DNA of 64,000 nucleotides from Halomonas sp. ALS9 (GCF_001651035.1 NZ_LXRG01000065.1:186001-250000), one strand, 5' to 3'. Shown: positions 7,373 through 15,433, numbered from the stretch's first letter. The notes: generated from the letters alone by a model not told the origin. Translations and numbers: made by a program.

Positions 7373-9205
7373 ATGACTGAGATCGCCTACGCCAAAATCC
7401 ACCCGGCCATTGGCATCGCCAGGGTTGGCAATTCCAAGCAAACTGACGGTTTCTACATCGGCCCCCAGGTCACAGAACCCCTGCCTAGGGAGTCGGGCGC
7501 CTATCGGGACGCCACCGGTGCCTTGAAGCGCGAGGTGGCTGAATTCCGAATCTACGCTTACGACGGCAACGGTAGGGTCGTGCGGGAGCTGACCATGGAT
7601 TCCGCCACCGAGATTACCTGGACAGTGGAGGTAGCTAACCATAAAGCAGCTTGGTACAACTTCGAGCTCGCGCTGGATATCCCCGAAGCGGAGAAGGCAG
7701 CACCTTCCACGCGTCGTAACGCCGAGGTGGCTCTACGGGATAGGCACAGTCTGTCCATCATCCCAGGCGCTCGCAGCATCAGTACCTGCTCCGGCGAGGC
7801 TCAGTTTCAGGGCGGCAAGTTCATGGGAATAGAGGTGCCTCTGGGGGAGATACGCACCGACGACGTCGGTCGCCTGCAGGTCTTCGGCGGCCATGGGCAC
7901 TCCGCCTCCTATCAGGAAAAGCCTCCCACCACCTTCGCCAATAATGACGGCTGGTATGATGACACCAGTGACGGCCCCGTGACGGCCACCGTATTGGTGG
8001 ATGGCCGTCCGGTTGCCGTGACGCCAGCCTGGGTGGTGGTGGCGCCGCCCAATTACGGCCCCCAGCAGAAGGCGGTGCGTACTATGTACGCGCTGATGAC
8101 GGATGTGGCTATCCAGGCTGGCCAGTTACCGGCACCCACCAGGCCCTCTTTCAGCGACGACATACTGCCCATCCTCAAAGCCATGTGCGATCTACAATGG
8201 ATGAATGCGGGTTTTGCCGCTGGCTTCGGCTATGGTATGCCCCAGCACTTCCTGGAGCCCCGCTACCTGTCGCAACTGGCCGAGCCGGGTGAAACCTACG
8301 CCGAACTCAGGCGCACCGTGTTTAATAGTTTCCGCAATCCTCAGGTTGGCGATATCTCTATGAAGCCCTGGCCCTGGGTCTATGGCGATGCCATGGATGT
8401 TCCCATGCCCAGTGTGCCCGACGCCATGAACGCTCTGACCACTACCCAACTGGCTCTGCTGGACAAGTGGGCGGAAGGGGATTTCGAGGCGGACTACGAT
8501 CCGCATCGGCAATCACCTGAGAGCATCGACAAGGTACCGTTGGAGCAGCAGCCCGCCATGCTGGACAGGGCAGCGATGGAGTTCTGCATCGCCGATGCTT
8601 TCCATCCAGGGTGTGAGATGACCTGGCCGGTACGCCACAGCACCATGTATATGGAACCCTACCGCTGGCGCCACCGTAGTCCCGAAGATCCGGAGCCGGA
8701 CTATGGCACGACCCTGACGCCGGCCATGGTGAAGTCCTATAACGGCCCCCTTTACGGCCAATTTCCTGGCTCCGTTACCCGTTGGATGGCCATCCCCTGG
8801 CAAACTGATACCGCCAGTTGCCGCTCCGGCTACGACACTGAATACGATCCTTATCTGCCCACATTCTGGCCTGCCCGGGTACCTAATCAGGTGCTGATTA
8901 AGGAGAACTATGACAAGGTGATGAACGACTCGTTGTCGAGGGAAGAGCGTTTGGCTGCTTACCATCAGCGTTCCGACTGGGATCGCACCCTGGGCGCTGA
9001 CCACAATAAACAGTTGGCGAGAATGGTGACTGATTTTGATCAGATGGGGATTGTGGAGGTGCAGCCAGGGCTCAGTGGGGATTCCGACTTCCCACCTCAG
9101 ATGCAGGTCGAAGATAGAGGCGGCCGTGACTTGACGCCCGAGGAGCGGCACAACATCGACAAGGGCATGCGTAAGCTGTTGATCGCCCAACGACGCGGCC
9201 GCTAA
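7373..9205 (+). CDS. lodA: LodA/GoxA-like quinoprotein amino-acid oxidase (CTQ enzyme)
   Basis: A 610-residue protein of the LodA family, oxidases that carry cysteine tryptophylquinone and convert amino acids (LodA: lysine at the epsilon-amine; GoxA: glycine) to products plus H2O2 and ammonia. Recognisable blocks are IHPAIGIARVGNS at the N-terminus, HPGCEMTWPVRH (411-422), PWQTDTASCRSGYD (475-488) and PTFWPARVPNQVL (496-508). Cys483 is the likely CTQ cysteine; Trp499 is a candidate partner. It is shorter than LodA (about 726 residues). No signal peptide is seen, as in LodA, which is nevertheless extracellular. The lodB-like gene overlaps its stop codon. The substrate cannot be read from sequence. 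Confidence 0.88.
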   Translation: MTEIAYAKIHPAIGIARVGNSKQTDGFYIGPQVTEPLPRESGAYRDATGALKREVAEFRIYAYDGNGRVVRELTMDSATEITWTVEVANHKAAWYNFELALDIPEAEKAAPSTRRNAEVALRDRHSLSIIPGARSISTCSGEAQFQGGKFMGIEVPLGEIRTDDVGRLQVFGGHGHSASYQEKPPTTFANNDGWYDDTSDGPVTATVLVDGRPVAVTPAWVVVAPPNYGPQQKAVRTMYALMTDVAIQAGQLPAPTRPSFSDDILPILKAMCDLQWMNAGFAAGFGYGMPQHFLEPRYLSQLAEPGETYAELRRTVFNSFRNPQVGDISMKPWPWVYGDAMDVPMPSVPDAMNALTTTQLALLDKWAEGDFEADYDPHRQSPESIDKVPLEQQPAMLDRAAMEFCIADAFHPGCEMTWPVRHSTMYMEPYRWRHRSPEDPEPDYGTTLTPAMVKSYNGPLYGQFPGSVTRWMAIPWQTDTASCRSGYDTEYDPYLPTFWPARVPNQVLIKENYDKVMNDSLSREERLAAYHQRSDWDRTLGADHNKQLARMVTDFDQMGIVEVQPGLSGDSDFPPQMQVEDRGGRDLTPEERHNIDKGMRKLLIAQRRGR

Positions 9206-10314
9206 TGGCCAACTATCGTCCCTTCGACGTGGTGATTGTTGGAGCCGGGCCCGCGGGACTGGCGCTAGGCACTTTGCTGCGGCCGGAGCAGCGAGTGCTG
9301 GTATTGGAACGTCGTGCTCTCCCAGCCAGCTCACCTCCCATCGGGGAGTCCCTGCCGGGAGCGGCCGCCGTGCTGCTGCAGCGTCTTCAATTGCTGGCGG
9401 CTTTTCGAGAATCTGGGCACCGGGAACGGGGCGCTGCAGTATCGGTGTGGGACGAGGACAGGCCGGTCTGGCGGGATGCCATCCAGGATCCGGCTGGCCC
9501 CGGTTGGTATCTGGATCGGCGGAAATTCGAGCAGATGCTGCGTCGGCGAGCCCTGGATGTCGGGGTGACGCTGGAGGAGGGCTGCAAGCAAATGGATATC
9601 CGCCACTGTCAGGCCCAGTGGCAGTTGGATACCACACTTGGGTCGTTCAGTGCGCCGGTGTTGGTAGATGCCACGGGGCGTAGTGGGCACTTGGGGCGCC
9701 GATTGGGATTGCGGCGCTACGCTGATGATCCTCTGCTGTGTCTCTACTGTTTTCTGGATCAGGCGGCCGAGAGCCAGGACGCTACTATGCGCATTCAGGC
9801 GGATTCCCATGGCTGGTGGTATACGGTGAACCTGCCTTACGGGCAGCGGGTGTTGGCCTACCATATGGATGTTGATGATCCGCTGTGCCGTCGACTGTTG
9901 CGCCGCCCTGACGCCTTTCTGGCCCGAGCCAGGGAACATGCCTTGTTGGCAGAGGTACTGGCGGGGCTGGCACCTGCCCGTGTACGTGGCCGACCAGCGG
10001 GCTCTTCCCTGTTGGAAGTAGAGCAGCTACCGAAGGCAGGGCCGGGGTTTCTGGCCATCGGGGATGCACTGCTAGCCTTTGACCCACTGGCTTCCCAAGG
10101 GCTGTTTCATTCCCTGGCTTCTGCAGCCAGTGCGGCCAAGGCCATCGAATCTGGCTTGCACCAATCACTGGGTGCCTATCAGCAGGAGATGCAAGCGGTC
10201 AGTCAGCGTTATCTCTGGCACCTCAAGGCAAGCTATCAGGGGCCAAGGCGTTTCAGTCATTCAACTTTCTGGCAACGGCGGCAGCAAACAGCAAATTGGG
10301 GTCGAATGGGGTGA
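9205..10314 (+). CDS. lodB: LodB-like FAD-dependent oxidoreductase (CTQ maturation)
   Basis: A 369-residue flavoprotein of the tryptophan-halogenase/geranylgeranyl-reductase-like group. The dinucleotide fold VVIVGAGPAGLALG is at residues 9-22, followed by LVLERRALPASSPPIGESLP, and the second FAD motif GFLAIGDALLAFDPLASQG near residue 290. LodB-type proteins are required for making the tryptophylquinone cofactor in their LodA partners. The start codon overlaps the upstream stop (TAATG), so the two are translationally coupled. Together with the upstream gene it forms a two-gene operon. This operon is more GC-rich than its surroundings. Confidence 0.87.
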   Translation: MANYRPFDVVIVGAGPAGLALGTLLRPEQRVLVLERRALPASSPPIGESLPGAAAVLLQRLQLLAAFRESGHRERGAAVSVWDEDRPVWRDAIQDPAGPGWYLDRRKFEQMLRRRALDVGVTLEEGCKQMDIRHCQAQWQLDTTLGSFSAPVLVDATGRSGHLGRRLGLRRYADDPLLCLYCFLDQAAESQDATMRIQADSHGWWYTVNLPYGQRVLAYHMDVDDPLCRRLLRRPDAFLARAREHALLAEVLAGLAPARVRGRPAGSSLLEVEQLPKAGPGFLAIGDALLAFDPLASQGLFHSLASAASAAKAIESGLHQSLGAYQQEMQAVSQRYLWHLKASYQGPRRFSHSTFWQRRQQTANWGRMG

Positions 10315-10476
10315 TAAATATTATAAATCGCCTGATATTTTCACAGGTAATTCTGGGTCTTTAGCTTGTTAATAAGGGATAAGGCAGTCTCATTCACGTA
10401 ATTTTTCCTTTTTGCGTGACCCATTAAAACATCATAAATAAAATATGGCTGCTCAAATTAATTAAAAGGGACTGAG

Positions 10477-10956
10477 ATGAAAATTTGGCTGCGACGCTTA
10501 TTAGGAGCTATCACCATTGGTGGGGGAGGAGCGGGGGTCGCATCTGTCTTACCATCTTTCATGAATGCGGGACATTTCTTTGACTGGCTTTTCTGTATAG
10601 GTTTTTTACTACTCTATGCTTGGGGAGTGTGGTGTGGTATTCAGTTGATTGAAAATCATGCTAAAGCTGCCCGCTCGAATTTTAGGTTTTGGCTGGTTCA
10701 AGTGCCTCTCTTCAGCTCGCCTCTCTTAGGCTATTTTTTTGCTTCAGGTGCTTTCTTTACCGTCTGGATAGGCCTTGATACATGGGACTATAGCTTTAAT
10801 TTTGTACTGGGCAGCTCATTTCAATACTCATTTTTGAATTCTTATTTTCCGCCTTTCGTAGGCGTAAATATACTGGCTCTGCTACTGAGTGGTTGGTTTT
10901 ATAGAAAAGCTTATGGTAGTGAGTCGGAGTCAACGCCTAATGACTTTGCCAACTAA
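10477..10956 (+). CDS. Hypothetical membrane protein, four segments
   Basis: A 159-residue protein. The start is supported by AAAGGGA upstream. Hydrophobic segments are at about 8-27 (GAITIGGGGAGVASVLPSFM), 36-58 (WLFCIGFLLLYAWGVWCGIQLI), 75-98 and 125-147. Aromatic-rich loops (TWDYSFNF, FQYSFLNSYF) separate them. No known family is recognised. Low GC compared with the lod operon on its left. The function is unknown. Confidence 0.6.
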   Translation: MKIWLRRLLGAITIGGGGAGVASVLPSFMNAGHFFDWLFCIGFLLLYAWGVWCGIQLIENHAKAARSNFRFWLVQVPLFSSPLLGYFFASGAFFTVWIGLDTWDYSFNFVLGSSFQYSFLNSYFPPFVGVNILALLLSGWFYRKAYGSESESTPNDFAN

Positions 10957-10998
10957 TCTATCAATTAATTACTTGCCTTTAGAGCTGGAGGATGTGGC

Positions 10999-11034
10999 TG
11001 CGCTAGAATCGGTAACGCTGCCGGTTCTAGCGCA
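10999..11034. terminator. Strong inverted repeat between membrane-protein and GNAT genes
   Basis: TGCGCTAGAATCGG (10999-11012) pairs with CCGGTTCTAGCGCA (11021-11034) with one T-G wobble and an 8-base loop. No T-run follows. It may end the upstream transcript or mark a recombination boundary. Confidence 0.45.
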
Positions 11035-11060
11035 ACTATGTGCTTAACATGGAGGATGAA

Positions 11061-11624
11061 ATGTCAGAAGAGCTCTTTTTCCCGGTTATTGAAACCGAGC
11101 GATTAACACTAAGGCCTTTAGAAACCGATGATGCGGTGAGTTTACTAGCAATATTCTCTGACCCTGAGGTCATGAAATATTGGAATACAGCACCTTGGGC
11201 GGGCGTCAAGGATGCTTACAGCTTTATAAAGGACAGCAACGATTCGATGCTACGTCAGGAATCACTTGTGCTCGGCATATATGCCAAGTCTACAGGTGAG
11301 TTGGCTGGAAAATGTATGCTGTTCAGTTATGACAAAGGATCCAAACGTGCGGAGATCGGTTTTGGTTTAAGCCGATCCTGTTGGGGGATGGGCTATATTG
11401 GTGAGGCCGGGGAAGCATTAATTCAGTATGGGTTTAAGTCATTGGGGCTGCGTCGAATTGAGGCTGAGATCGATTCCGATAATTACCCCTCAGCGAAAGC
11501 ATTAGAAAAGCTTGGTTTTTCTAAAGAGGGTCTGTTAAAGCAGCGGTGGGAAATCAACGGGGTTGTCTCGGATTCCGCGCTATATGGCAGACTGGCGAGT
11601 GATCGGCTCCCCCTTCATATATGA
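11061..11624 (+). CDS. GNAT acetyltransferase, RimJ/RimL type
   Basis: A 187-residue N-acetyltransferase. The start at ATG 11061 is favoured because GGAGG (11051-11055) sits 5 bases before it; in-frame GTG 11040 and ATG 11049 are less likely. N-terminal ETERLTLRPLETDDA and SDPEVMKYWN are typical of the RimJ/RimL branch. The acetyl-CoA loop is the degenerate SRSCWGMGYIGEAGEAL, followed by LGLRRIEAEIDSDNYPSAKALEKLGF, the conserved motif B. Likely substrates are an amino group on a protein, antibiotic or small metabolite. One of five GNAT genes in the accessory region. Confidence 0.88.
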   Translation: MSEELFFPVIETERLTLRPLETDDAVSLLAIFSDPEVMKYWNTAPWAGVKDAYSFIKDSNDSMLRQESLVLGIYAKSTGELAGKCMLFSYDKGSKRAEIGFGLSRSCWGMGYIGEAGEALIQYGFKSLGLRRIEAEIDSDNYPSAKALEKLGFSKEGLLKQRWEINGVVSDSALYGRLASDRLPLHI

Positions 11625-11670
11625 GGAAATGGGCGCGACAACCTCATAATGATGACGTTAGGAGTCTCAA

Positions 11671-12252
11671 ATGATCACCGACCCTTGGCTCGAACGCTGG
11701 TTGCCGCTATTGCGCGAACGCGCTGGCAAAGATGTTGTCCTGGAAATCGGATGCGGGCATGGAGATGACACGGCCATACTGGCTAGCGCCGGACTTAGCG
11801 TCTTCGCTTTTGATCTGTCTCGTACGGCAGTGGGTGTCACCAGCGTCAGAGTTCCGTCTGCTACGGTTAAGTGCCGAGATATTCGTGAACCATTCCCTGA
11901 GCAGGTTCGTGAGGTCGGCGCCATTGTGGCAAGCCTATCGCTACACTATTTCGCTTGGGATGAAACTCAAGCCATTGTTCAGCGGATTCATTCCGCATTA
12001 CGACCCGGGGGCATTCTGCTTTGCCGTCTCAACTCCACACAGGATCATAATTTTGGGGCTAGTGGTCATGCAGAGCTCGAACCGAACTTATTTCTTGTGG
12101 AGGGCAGTCCTAAGCGCTTCTTCGATAAAGTCTCAGTTGAATTACTGTTCGGCGAAGGCTGGAACAAGCTTTCAATGGAGCACTATGTCACTAGCAAGTA
12201 TGTCAAACCGAAAGCGCTGTGGGAGATCATACTTGAGCGAAGCGACGCCTAA
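11671..12252 (+). CDS. Class I SAM-dependent methyltransferase
   Basis: A 193-residue methyltransferase. Motif I is VVLEIGCGHGDDT (residues 22-34), the acidic end of strand 2 is FAFDLS, motif II lies around VGAIVASLSLHYFAWDE and motif III around LRPGGILLCRLNS. Such small enzymes include tellurite/thiopurine-resistance-like and metabolite methyltransferases, but the substrate is unclear. GTTAGGAG (11657-11664) precedes the gene and also supplies the ribosome-binding site. A half-attC (12247-12267) overlaps its stop codon, so it looks like an old integron cassette. Confidence 0.85.
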   Translation: MITDPWLERWLPLLRERAGKDVVLEIGCGHGDDTAILASAGLSVFAFDLSRTAVGVTSVRVPSATVKCRDIREPFPEQVREVGAIVASLSLHYFAWDETQAIVQRIHSALRPGGILLCRLNSTQDHNFGASGHAELEPNLFLVEGSPKRFFDKVSVELLFGEGWNKLSMEHYVTSKYVKPKALWEIILERSDA

Positions 12253-12267
12253 CTCCTTGTTTCAAGC
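12247..12267 (+). repeat. Half of an attC site (R''-L'' side only)
   Basis: GCCTAAC (12247-12253) overlaps the methyltransferase stop codon and is followed at normal distance by GTTTCAAGC (12259-12267). This is the usual left half of many attC sites (GCCTAACAATTCGTTCAAGC). The matching right half (GCTT...GTTAGGC) is not found, so the site is truncated and presumably inactive. Confidence 0.45.
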
Positions 12268-12363
12268 TTTATAGCGAGTTGCCGTGCGATAAAAATAGGG
12301 GATTGATTCAGCAAAACATACAGTATGATATCAACATACTGCCGCTGGGTTTGGAGCCTCGCT

Positions 12364-12615
12364 ATGAGCATGCATCTGAAAACGATCACCTTGACCGAGC
12401 AACAAGACAGCTGGGTAAGAGGTCAGGTTGAAAGCGGGCGATTCGGCAATGATGGTGAGTATATCCGCTATCTTATCCGTCGCGACCAGCAGGCCCAAGA
12501 GCGTCTTACCACGCTGAGGAAAGCTCTCATTGAGGATGAATTAAGCGAGCCCAAGCAGCTGGATATATCGGCTACCAAGGCAGCTGGGCGAAAGCGGATG
12601 AAGGCAGTTAAGTAG
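12364..12615 (+). CDS. ParD/CopG-like antitoxin
   Basis: An 83-residue protein starting at ATG 12364 (MSMHLKTITLTEQQ). It shows the ParD pattern: a beta strand, then DSWVRGQVESGRFGNDGEYIRYLIRRDQQ, a ribbon-helix-helix DNA-binding unit, and a charged C-terminal tail (DISATKAAGRKRMKAVK) for toxin binding. The usual partner ParE is missing. Instead the stop codon overlaps by one base the start of a cysteine-peptidase-like gene. It could neutralise that protein, or be an orphan. Confidence 0.8.
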   Translation: MSMHLKTITLTEQQDSWVRGQVESGRFGNDGEYIRYLIRRDQQAQERLTTLRKALIEDELSEPKQLDISATKAAGRKRMKAVK

Positions 12616-13049
12616 TGGTCAAACGCAGCATTGGTAACCAAATGAACCCCGTCATTCAAGAAGAAACATCAGGTTGTGGTATCGCGGCATGCGCGGTACT
12701 TGCGGGCAGCACCTACGCGCAGACAAAAGAGACAGCAAACGCCTTGGGTATCTATGCTGAAGACACCGCGCTTTGGTCAGACACCGAGTACGTTCGTAAA
12801 CTTTTACGTGCTTTGGGTATCACGGCTGCACCCACCGAAACACCATTCGATACTTGGGATAGTCTGCCAGATAAGGCGTTGTTAGCGATCAAATGGCGTA
12901 TGGAGCAGGGGAGGCCTTTCTGGCATTGGGTGGTATTTGTTAGAAATGAACGGGATACGGTGGTACTCGATTCCAAAAAAGCCTTGAAAACAAACACCCG
13001 TCGAGACTTCGGGCGCATCAAGCCCAAGTGGTTCATACGTGTAGATTAA
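12615..13049 (+). CDS. C39-like papain-fold cysteine peptidase domain protein
   Basis: A 144-residue single-domain protein resembling the peptidase C39 domain. Candidate active-site residues are all present: Gln15 (VIQEETSGCG) for the oxyanion hole, Cys21 (SGCGIAACAVLAG), His104 (FWHWVVFV) and Asp119 (VVLDSKKA). In C39 proteins this domain trims double-glycine leader peptides, but there it is fused to an ABC transporter; here it stands alone. Start GTG 12615 overlaps the antitoxin stop codon; ATG 12642 is an alternative without a ribosome-binding site. It may be a toxin-like peptidase paired with the ParD-like protein. Confidence 0.7.
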   Translation: MVKRSIGNQMNPVIQEETSGCGIAACAVLAGSTYAQTKETANALGIYAEDTALWSDTEYVRKLLRALGITAAPTETPFDTWDSLPDKALLAIKWRMEQGRPFWHWVVFVRNERDTVVLDSKKALKTNTRRDFGRIKPKWFIRVD

Positions 13050-13085
13050 GGCTTAGTGGCTATTATTCAGGTTTGCTATTCAGTG

Positions 13086-13577
13086 CTATGAACTGGCGTT
13101 TGGTGCTTGTTGGGTTTTCTGGGCTTTCGCCTTCTGTTCTGCCTGATCCAGAAGCACCGCGCCGCTACCTGATTCGGCCAGTTTGTCATCCGGATTATAG
13201 AGCGGGCAACTGGTCATGCTTAGGCAGCCACAGCCGATACAGCCTGCTAGGTTATTGCGCAGCTTTTGCAGGTAAGCAATACGTCCATCTAGCATCTGCT
13301 GCCAGTTTTTTGAAAGCTGCTGCCAATCTTCAACCGTTGGCGTGCGGTTATTGGGCAGTGATTCAAAGGCCAGTTTAATCTCTTCCAGGCTGACGCCGAC
13401 TTTCTGCGCGGCTTTAATCACCGAAATCCGCCGTAACACTTCAGGTTTATAGCGGCGCTGATTGCCTGCATTGCGCGAGCTTTGGATCAGGCCTTGCTGC
13501 TCGTAAAAATGCAGGGTGCTGACGTTTATACCGCAGCGCTTGGCAACCTTGCCGACACTCCAAATCGTTTCTGCCAT
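13086..13577 (-). CDS. soxR: Redox-sensing transcriptional activator SoxR
   Basis: A 163-residue MerR-family regulator. The start at 13577 (MAETIW) has AGGGGA upstream; an in-frame ATG at 13604 would add nine residues. The helix-turn-helix is residues 5-42 (IWSVGKVAKRCGINVSTLHFYEQQGL), then NAGNQRRYKPEVLRRI. Cys113, Cys116, Cys118 and Cys124 (CIGCGCLSMTSC) bind the [2Fe-2S] cluster with the exact SoxR spacing. Oxidation by redox-cycling compounds activates it. It is divergent from a VOC gene with a SoxR-type promoter, its probable target. A C-terminal Gln/Lys tail extends beyond the E. coli protein. Confidence 0.95.
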   Translation of the reverse strand: MAETIWSVGKVAKRCGINVSTLHFYEQQGLIQSSRNAGNQRRYKPEVLRRISVIKAAQKVGVSLEEIKLAFESLPNNRTPTVEDWQQLSKNWQQMLDGRIAYLQKLRNNLAGCIGCGCLSMTSCPLYNPDDKLAESGSGAVLLDQAEQKAKAQKTQQAPNASS

Positions 13578-13621
13578 TACTTTCCCCTGAATCTTTTTTG
13601 TCATTCTTTCGCAAAAAACAC

Positions 13622-13652
13622 TTTACCTCAAGTTGAGTTGAGGTTTTATCCT
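13622..13652 (+). promoter_or_regulatory. SoxR-activated promoter of VOC gene copy B
   Basis: TTTACC (13622-13627) and TATCCT (13647-13652) with a 19-base spacer. The SoxR box CCTCAAGTTGAGTTGAGG (13626-13643) is nearly identical to the soxS operator of E. coli. It lies in the soxR/VOC divergent region and probably controls both genes. Confidence 0.88.
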
Positions 13653-13681
13653 GCCATTTCACTTAACGCAAGGAGACACTT

Positions 13682-14107
13682 ATGTACTTGGAACACGTTA
13701 ATCTGGTGGTTGCTGATATGGATACCATGCTGGATTTTTACCGCGCAGTCTTCCCGCACTGGCGGATCCGCGATGAGGGCCATGGCGAATGGTATGGCAA
13801 GCCACGCAAATGGATTCACTTTGGCGACGATGATCACTACTTGGCGTTAAGCGATCATGGCGAAGGGGAAAACCGTGATCTGAAAGGCCACAGCGTTGGG
13901 CTGGCCCATTTTGCTTACGTGACCGATAACCTTGATGCCGTAGTGGCCAGGTTAAATAACGCCGGTTTTGCCATTGCCAAACCTGGCGCAACAGAGCCAT
14001 TTCGCAAAAATGTCTACTTTGTCGATCCGGCCGGGTTTGAGGTGGAGTTTGTCGAGTATCTGAGTGATATTCCTGCCGAACGCAATTTAAATCGTGATGC
14101 CCAATGA
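13682..14107 (+). CDS. VOC/glyoxalase-family protein, copy B (SoxR regulon)
   Basis: A 141-residue near-duplicate of the protein at 4823-5248. The two VOC modules begin MYLEHVNLVVADMDTMLDFY and LAHFAYVTDNLDAVVARL and end with FVDPAGFEVEFVEYLSD. AAGGAG precedes the ATG. It lies next to intact soxR under a textbook SoxR promoter, so its expression should rise with redox-cycling drugs. A detoxification role is inferred. Differences from copy A (for example Gly to Asp, Val to Glu, Tyr to His) are conservative in position, so both copies may be active. Confidence 0.9.
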   Translation: MYLEHVNLVVADMDTMLDFYRAVFPHWRIRDEGHGEWYGKPRKWIHFGDDDHYLALSDHGEGENRDLKGHSVGLAHFAYVTDNLDAVVARLNNAGFAIAKPGATEPFRKNVYFVDPAGFEVEFVEYLSDIPAERNLNRDAQ

Positions 14108-14415
14108 TCAGGATGTCAGCACCACTCAGGGGGCTGACCTGTGTTAGGTTTCGATTTTAAGCACCATCAAATATTCTGCGCATAATCTGTTAAAATTCTA
14201 GCGCTTTCGGTAAGGATTGGGAGCAAAAAGCTTTTATAACCTGAAGAAAACTTGCCAATTCCAATGCAAGCAAAGTATCTACCCCAAGGAAGGCAAAGCA
14301 TTTCTGCCTTATTTTATAAAGCTGCCTAGCCCTGGAACAGATGTGAACCTATCCCAGGACTAGGCAGCTTTTAGTTACGCCTTTGGCGCATTTGACCATC
14401 ATTAGGAACCTCTAG
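14108..14415. other. Intergenic region with two hairpins
   Basis: No ORF of note. AAGGCA (14290-14295) pairs with TGCCTT (14305-14310). A long stem of AAAGCTGCCTAG plus CCTGG (14318-14335) pairs with CCAGG plus CTAGGCAGCTTT (14354-14371) with one mismatch. The rest is featureless. Confidence 0.6.
14318..14371 (+). terminator. Long stem-loop, probable terminator
   Basis: An 18-position stem with one C/A mismatch, flanked by TTTATAAA on the left and TTTTA on the right. It lies between the VOC copy B gene and the next GNAT gene. The length and near-perfect pairing favour a transcript terminator or a remnant recombination site. Confidence 0.5.
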
Positions 14416-14841
14416 ATGATACGTGAATACCGGAAGGCAGATATTGAACAAATTTTGGATATCTGGCTTTCCGCATCGATTAAAGCTCACGACTTTGTTG
14501 GGCCAGCATTTTGGAAGTCAAAAGTTAGCGATATGCGTAATGAATATATCCCTGCATCGGAGACCTTTGTATTTGAACTTGATGGGCAGATAGTCGGGTT
14601 TTATTGCCTCTATGGAAGTACGTTGGCTGCCATTTTTGTGTCGCCAAGCTTGCAGGGTAAAGGGATAGGTTCAGCGCTGATGGATGATGCCAAGAGCAGA
14701 AGGTCGTGCTTACAGCTAAGTGTCTATAGCCAAAATACCCCCAGTATCAATTTTTATAAGCAGCATGGCTTCATTTCATTAGGCGAGCAGGTTGATGAAC
14801 AAACGGGTGAACCTGAGTTCATCATGGAGCATTACTGTTAA
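14416..14841 (+). CDS. GNAT acetyltransferase
   Basis: A 141-residue N-acetyltransferase similar in layout to E. coli YjaB. It starts MIREYRKADIEQILDIW; the acetyl-CoA loop is SPSLQGKGIGSALMDDA (Q/RxxGxG/A), and motif B is SVYSQNTPSINFYKQHGF. AGGAAC precedes the ATG at 14416. The gene stands alone. The substrate is unknown. Confidence 0.9.
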   Translation: MIREYRKADIEQILDIWLSASIKAHDFVGPAFWKSKVSDMRNEYIPASETFVFELDGQIVGFYCLYGSTLAAIFVSPSLQGKGIGSALMDDAKSRRSCLQLSVYSQNTPSINFYKQHGFISLGEQVDEQTGEPEFIMEHYC

Positions 14842-14897
14842 TAGCGGTAGAGCGATTATTTTGGGCCATTCTGCACGACGTACTGAAGGAACGATTG

Positions 14898-15332
14898 ATG
14901 AAAGGTGAATGTCTCTGCGGAGAGGTGGTGTTTGAAGTTAAGGGTGAGCTACCAAACCTCTACCAATGCCACTGTTCCTTATGTCGCAAAGCGACTGGGT
15001 CTAACGCTAACGCTGCCACGTTTGTGGATGGAAAACACTTTCATTGGTTGTCCGGTCTGTCGAGCATACGCTCTTTTCAAAAGCCAACTGGCTACCGCAG
15101 TGACTTCTGTTCGGTCTGCGGTAGCCCAGTACCTAATAAGTTAAGAGACACTGATTTGATATGGGTTCCAGCTGGTTTGCTTGATGAAACGACGGCAGCT
15201 CAAGTGGCTGTGCATCTCCATCTGTCTTCAGCGGCCACATGGGCGCAAGATTTAGACAGCTGTGTTCGGCTGGCAGGTGGCCCTGATAGCTTGGAATCAC
15301 TTCACGACGCATTGCAGTGGAAACGAGATTAG
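14898..15332 (+). CDS. GFA (glutathione-dependent formaldehyde-activating)-like protein
   Basis: A 144-residue CENP-V/GFA-fold protein. Zinc ligands are clear: CLCGEVVFEV near the start, CHCSLCRKATG at about residues 23-33, and DFCSVCGSPVPN at about 75-86. It starts at ATG 14898 with AAGGAA upstream; TTG 14895 is less likely. Members bind zinc and are proposed to act on S-hydroxymethylglutathione or similar adducts, but most are uncharacterised. A second GFA gene (22744) and a relic (20706) are nearby but not close in sequence to this one. Confidence 0.87.
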   Translation: MKGECLCGEVVFEVKGELPNLYQCHCSLCRKATGSNANAATFVDGKHFHWLSGLSSIRSFQKPTGYRSDFCSVCGSPVPNKLRDTDLIWVPAGLLDETTAAQVAVHLHLSSAATWAQDLDSCVRLAGGPDSLESLHDALQWKRD

Positions 15333-15433
15333 CTTGTATATTATGGGCAAGCGACTCGGCAATGATGTTTCACCAAGTGCCGACTAGTTGCGCTTGTAAC
15401 TTGCAGGCAAGCGGCAAATAAAAGTGAGGGTTT

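Noticed and set aside
8513..9637. A long minus-strand reading frame (374 codons) opposite the lodA/lodB-like genes
   Set aside because: It lies entirely over two well-recognised genes, has no family resemblance and arises from GC-rich codon bias.
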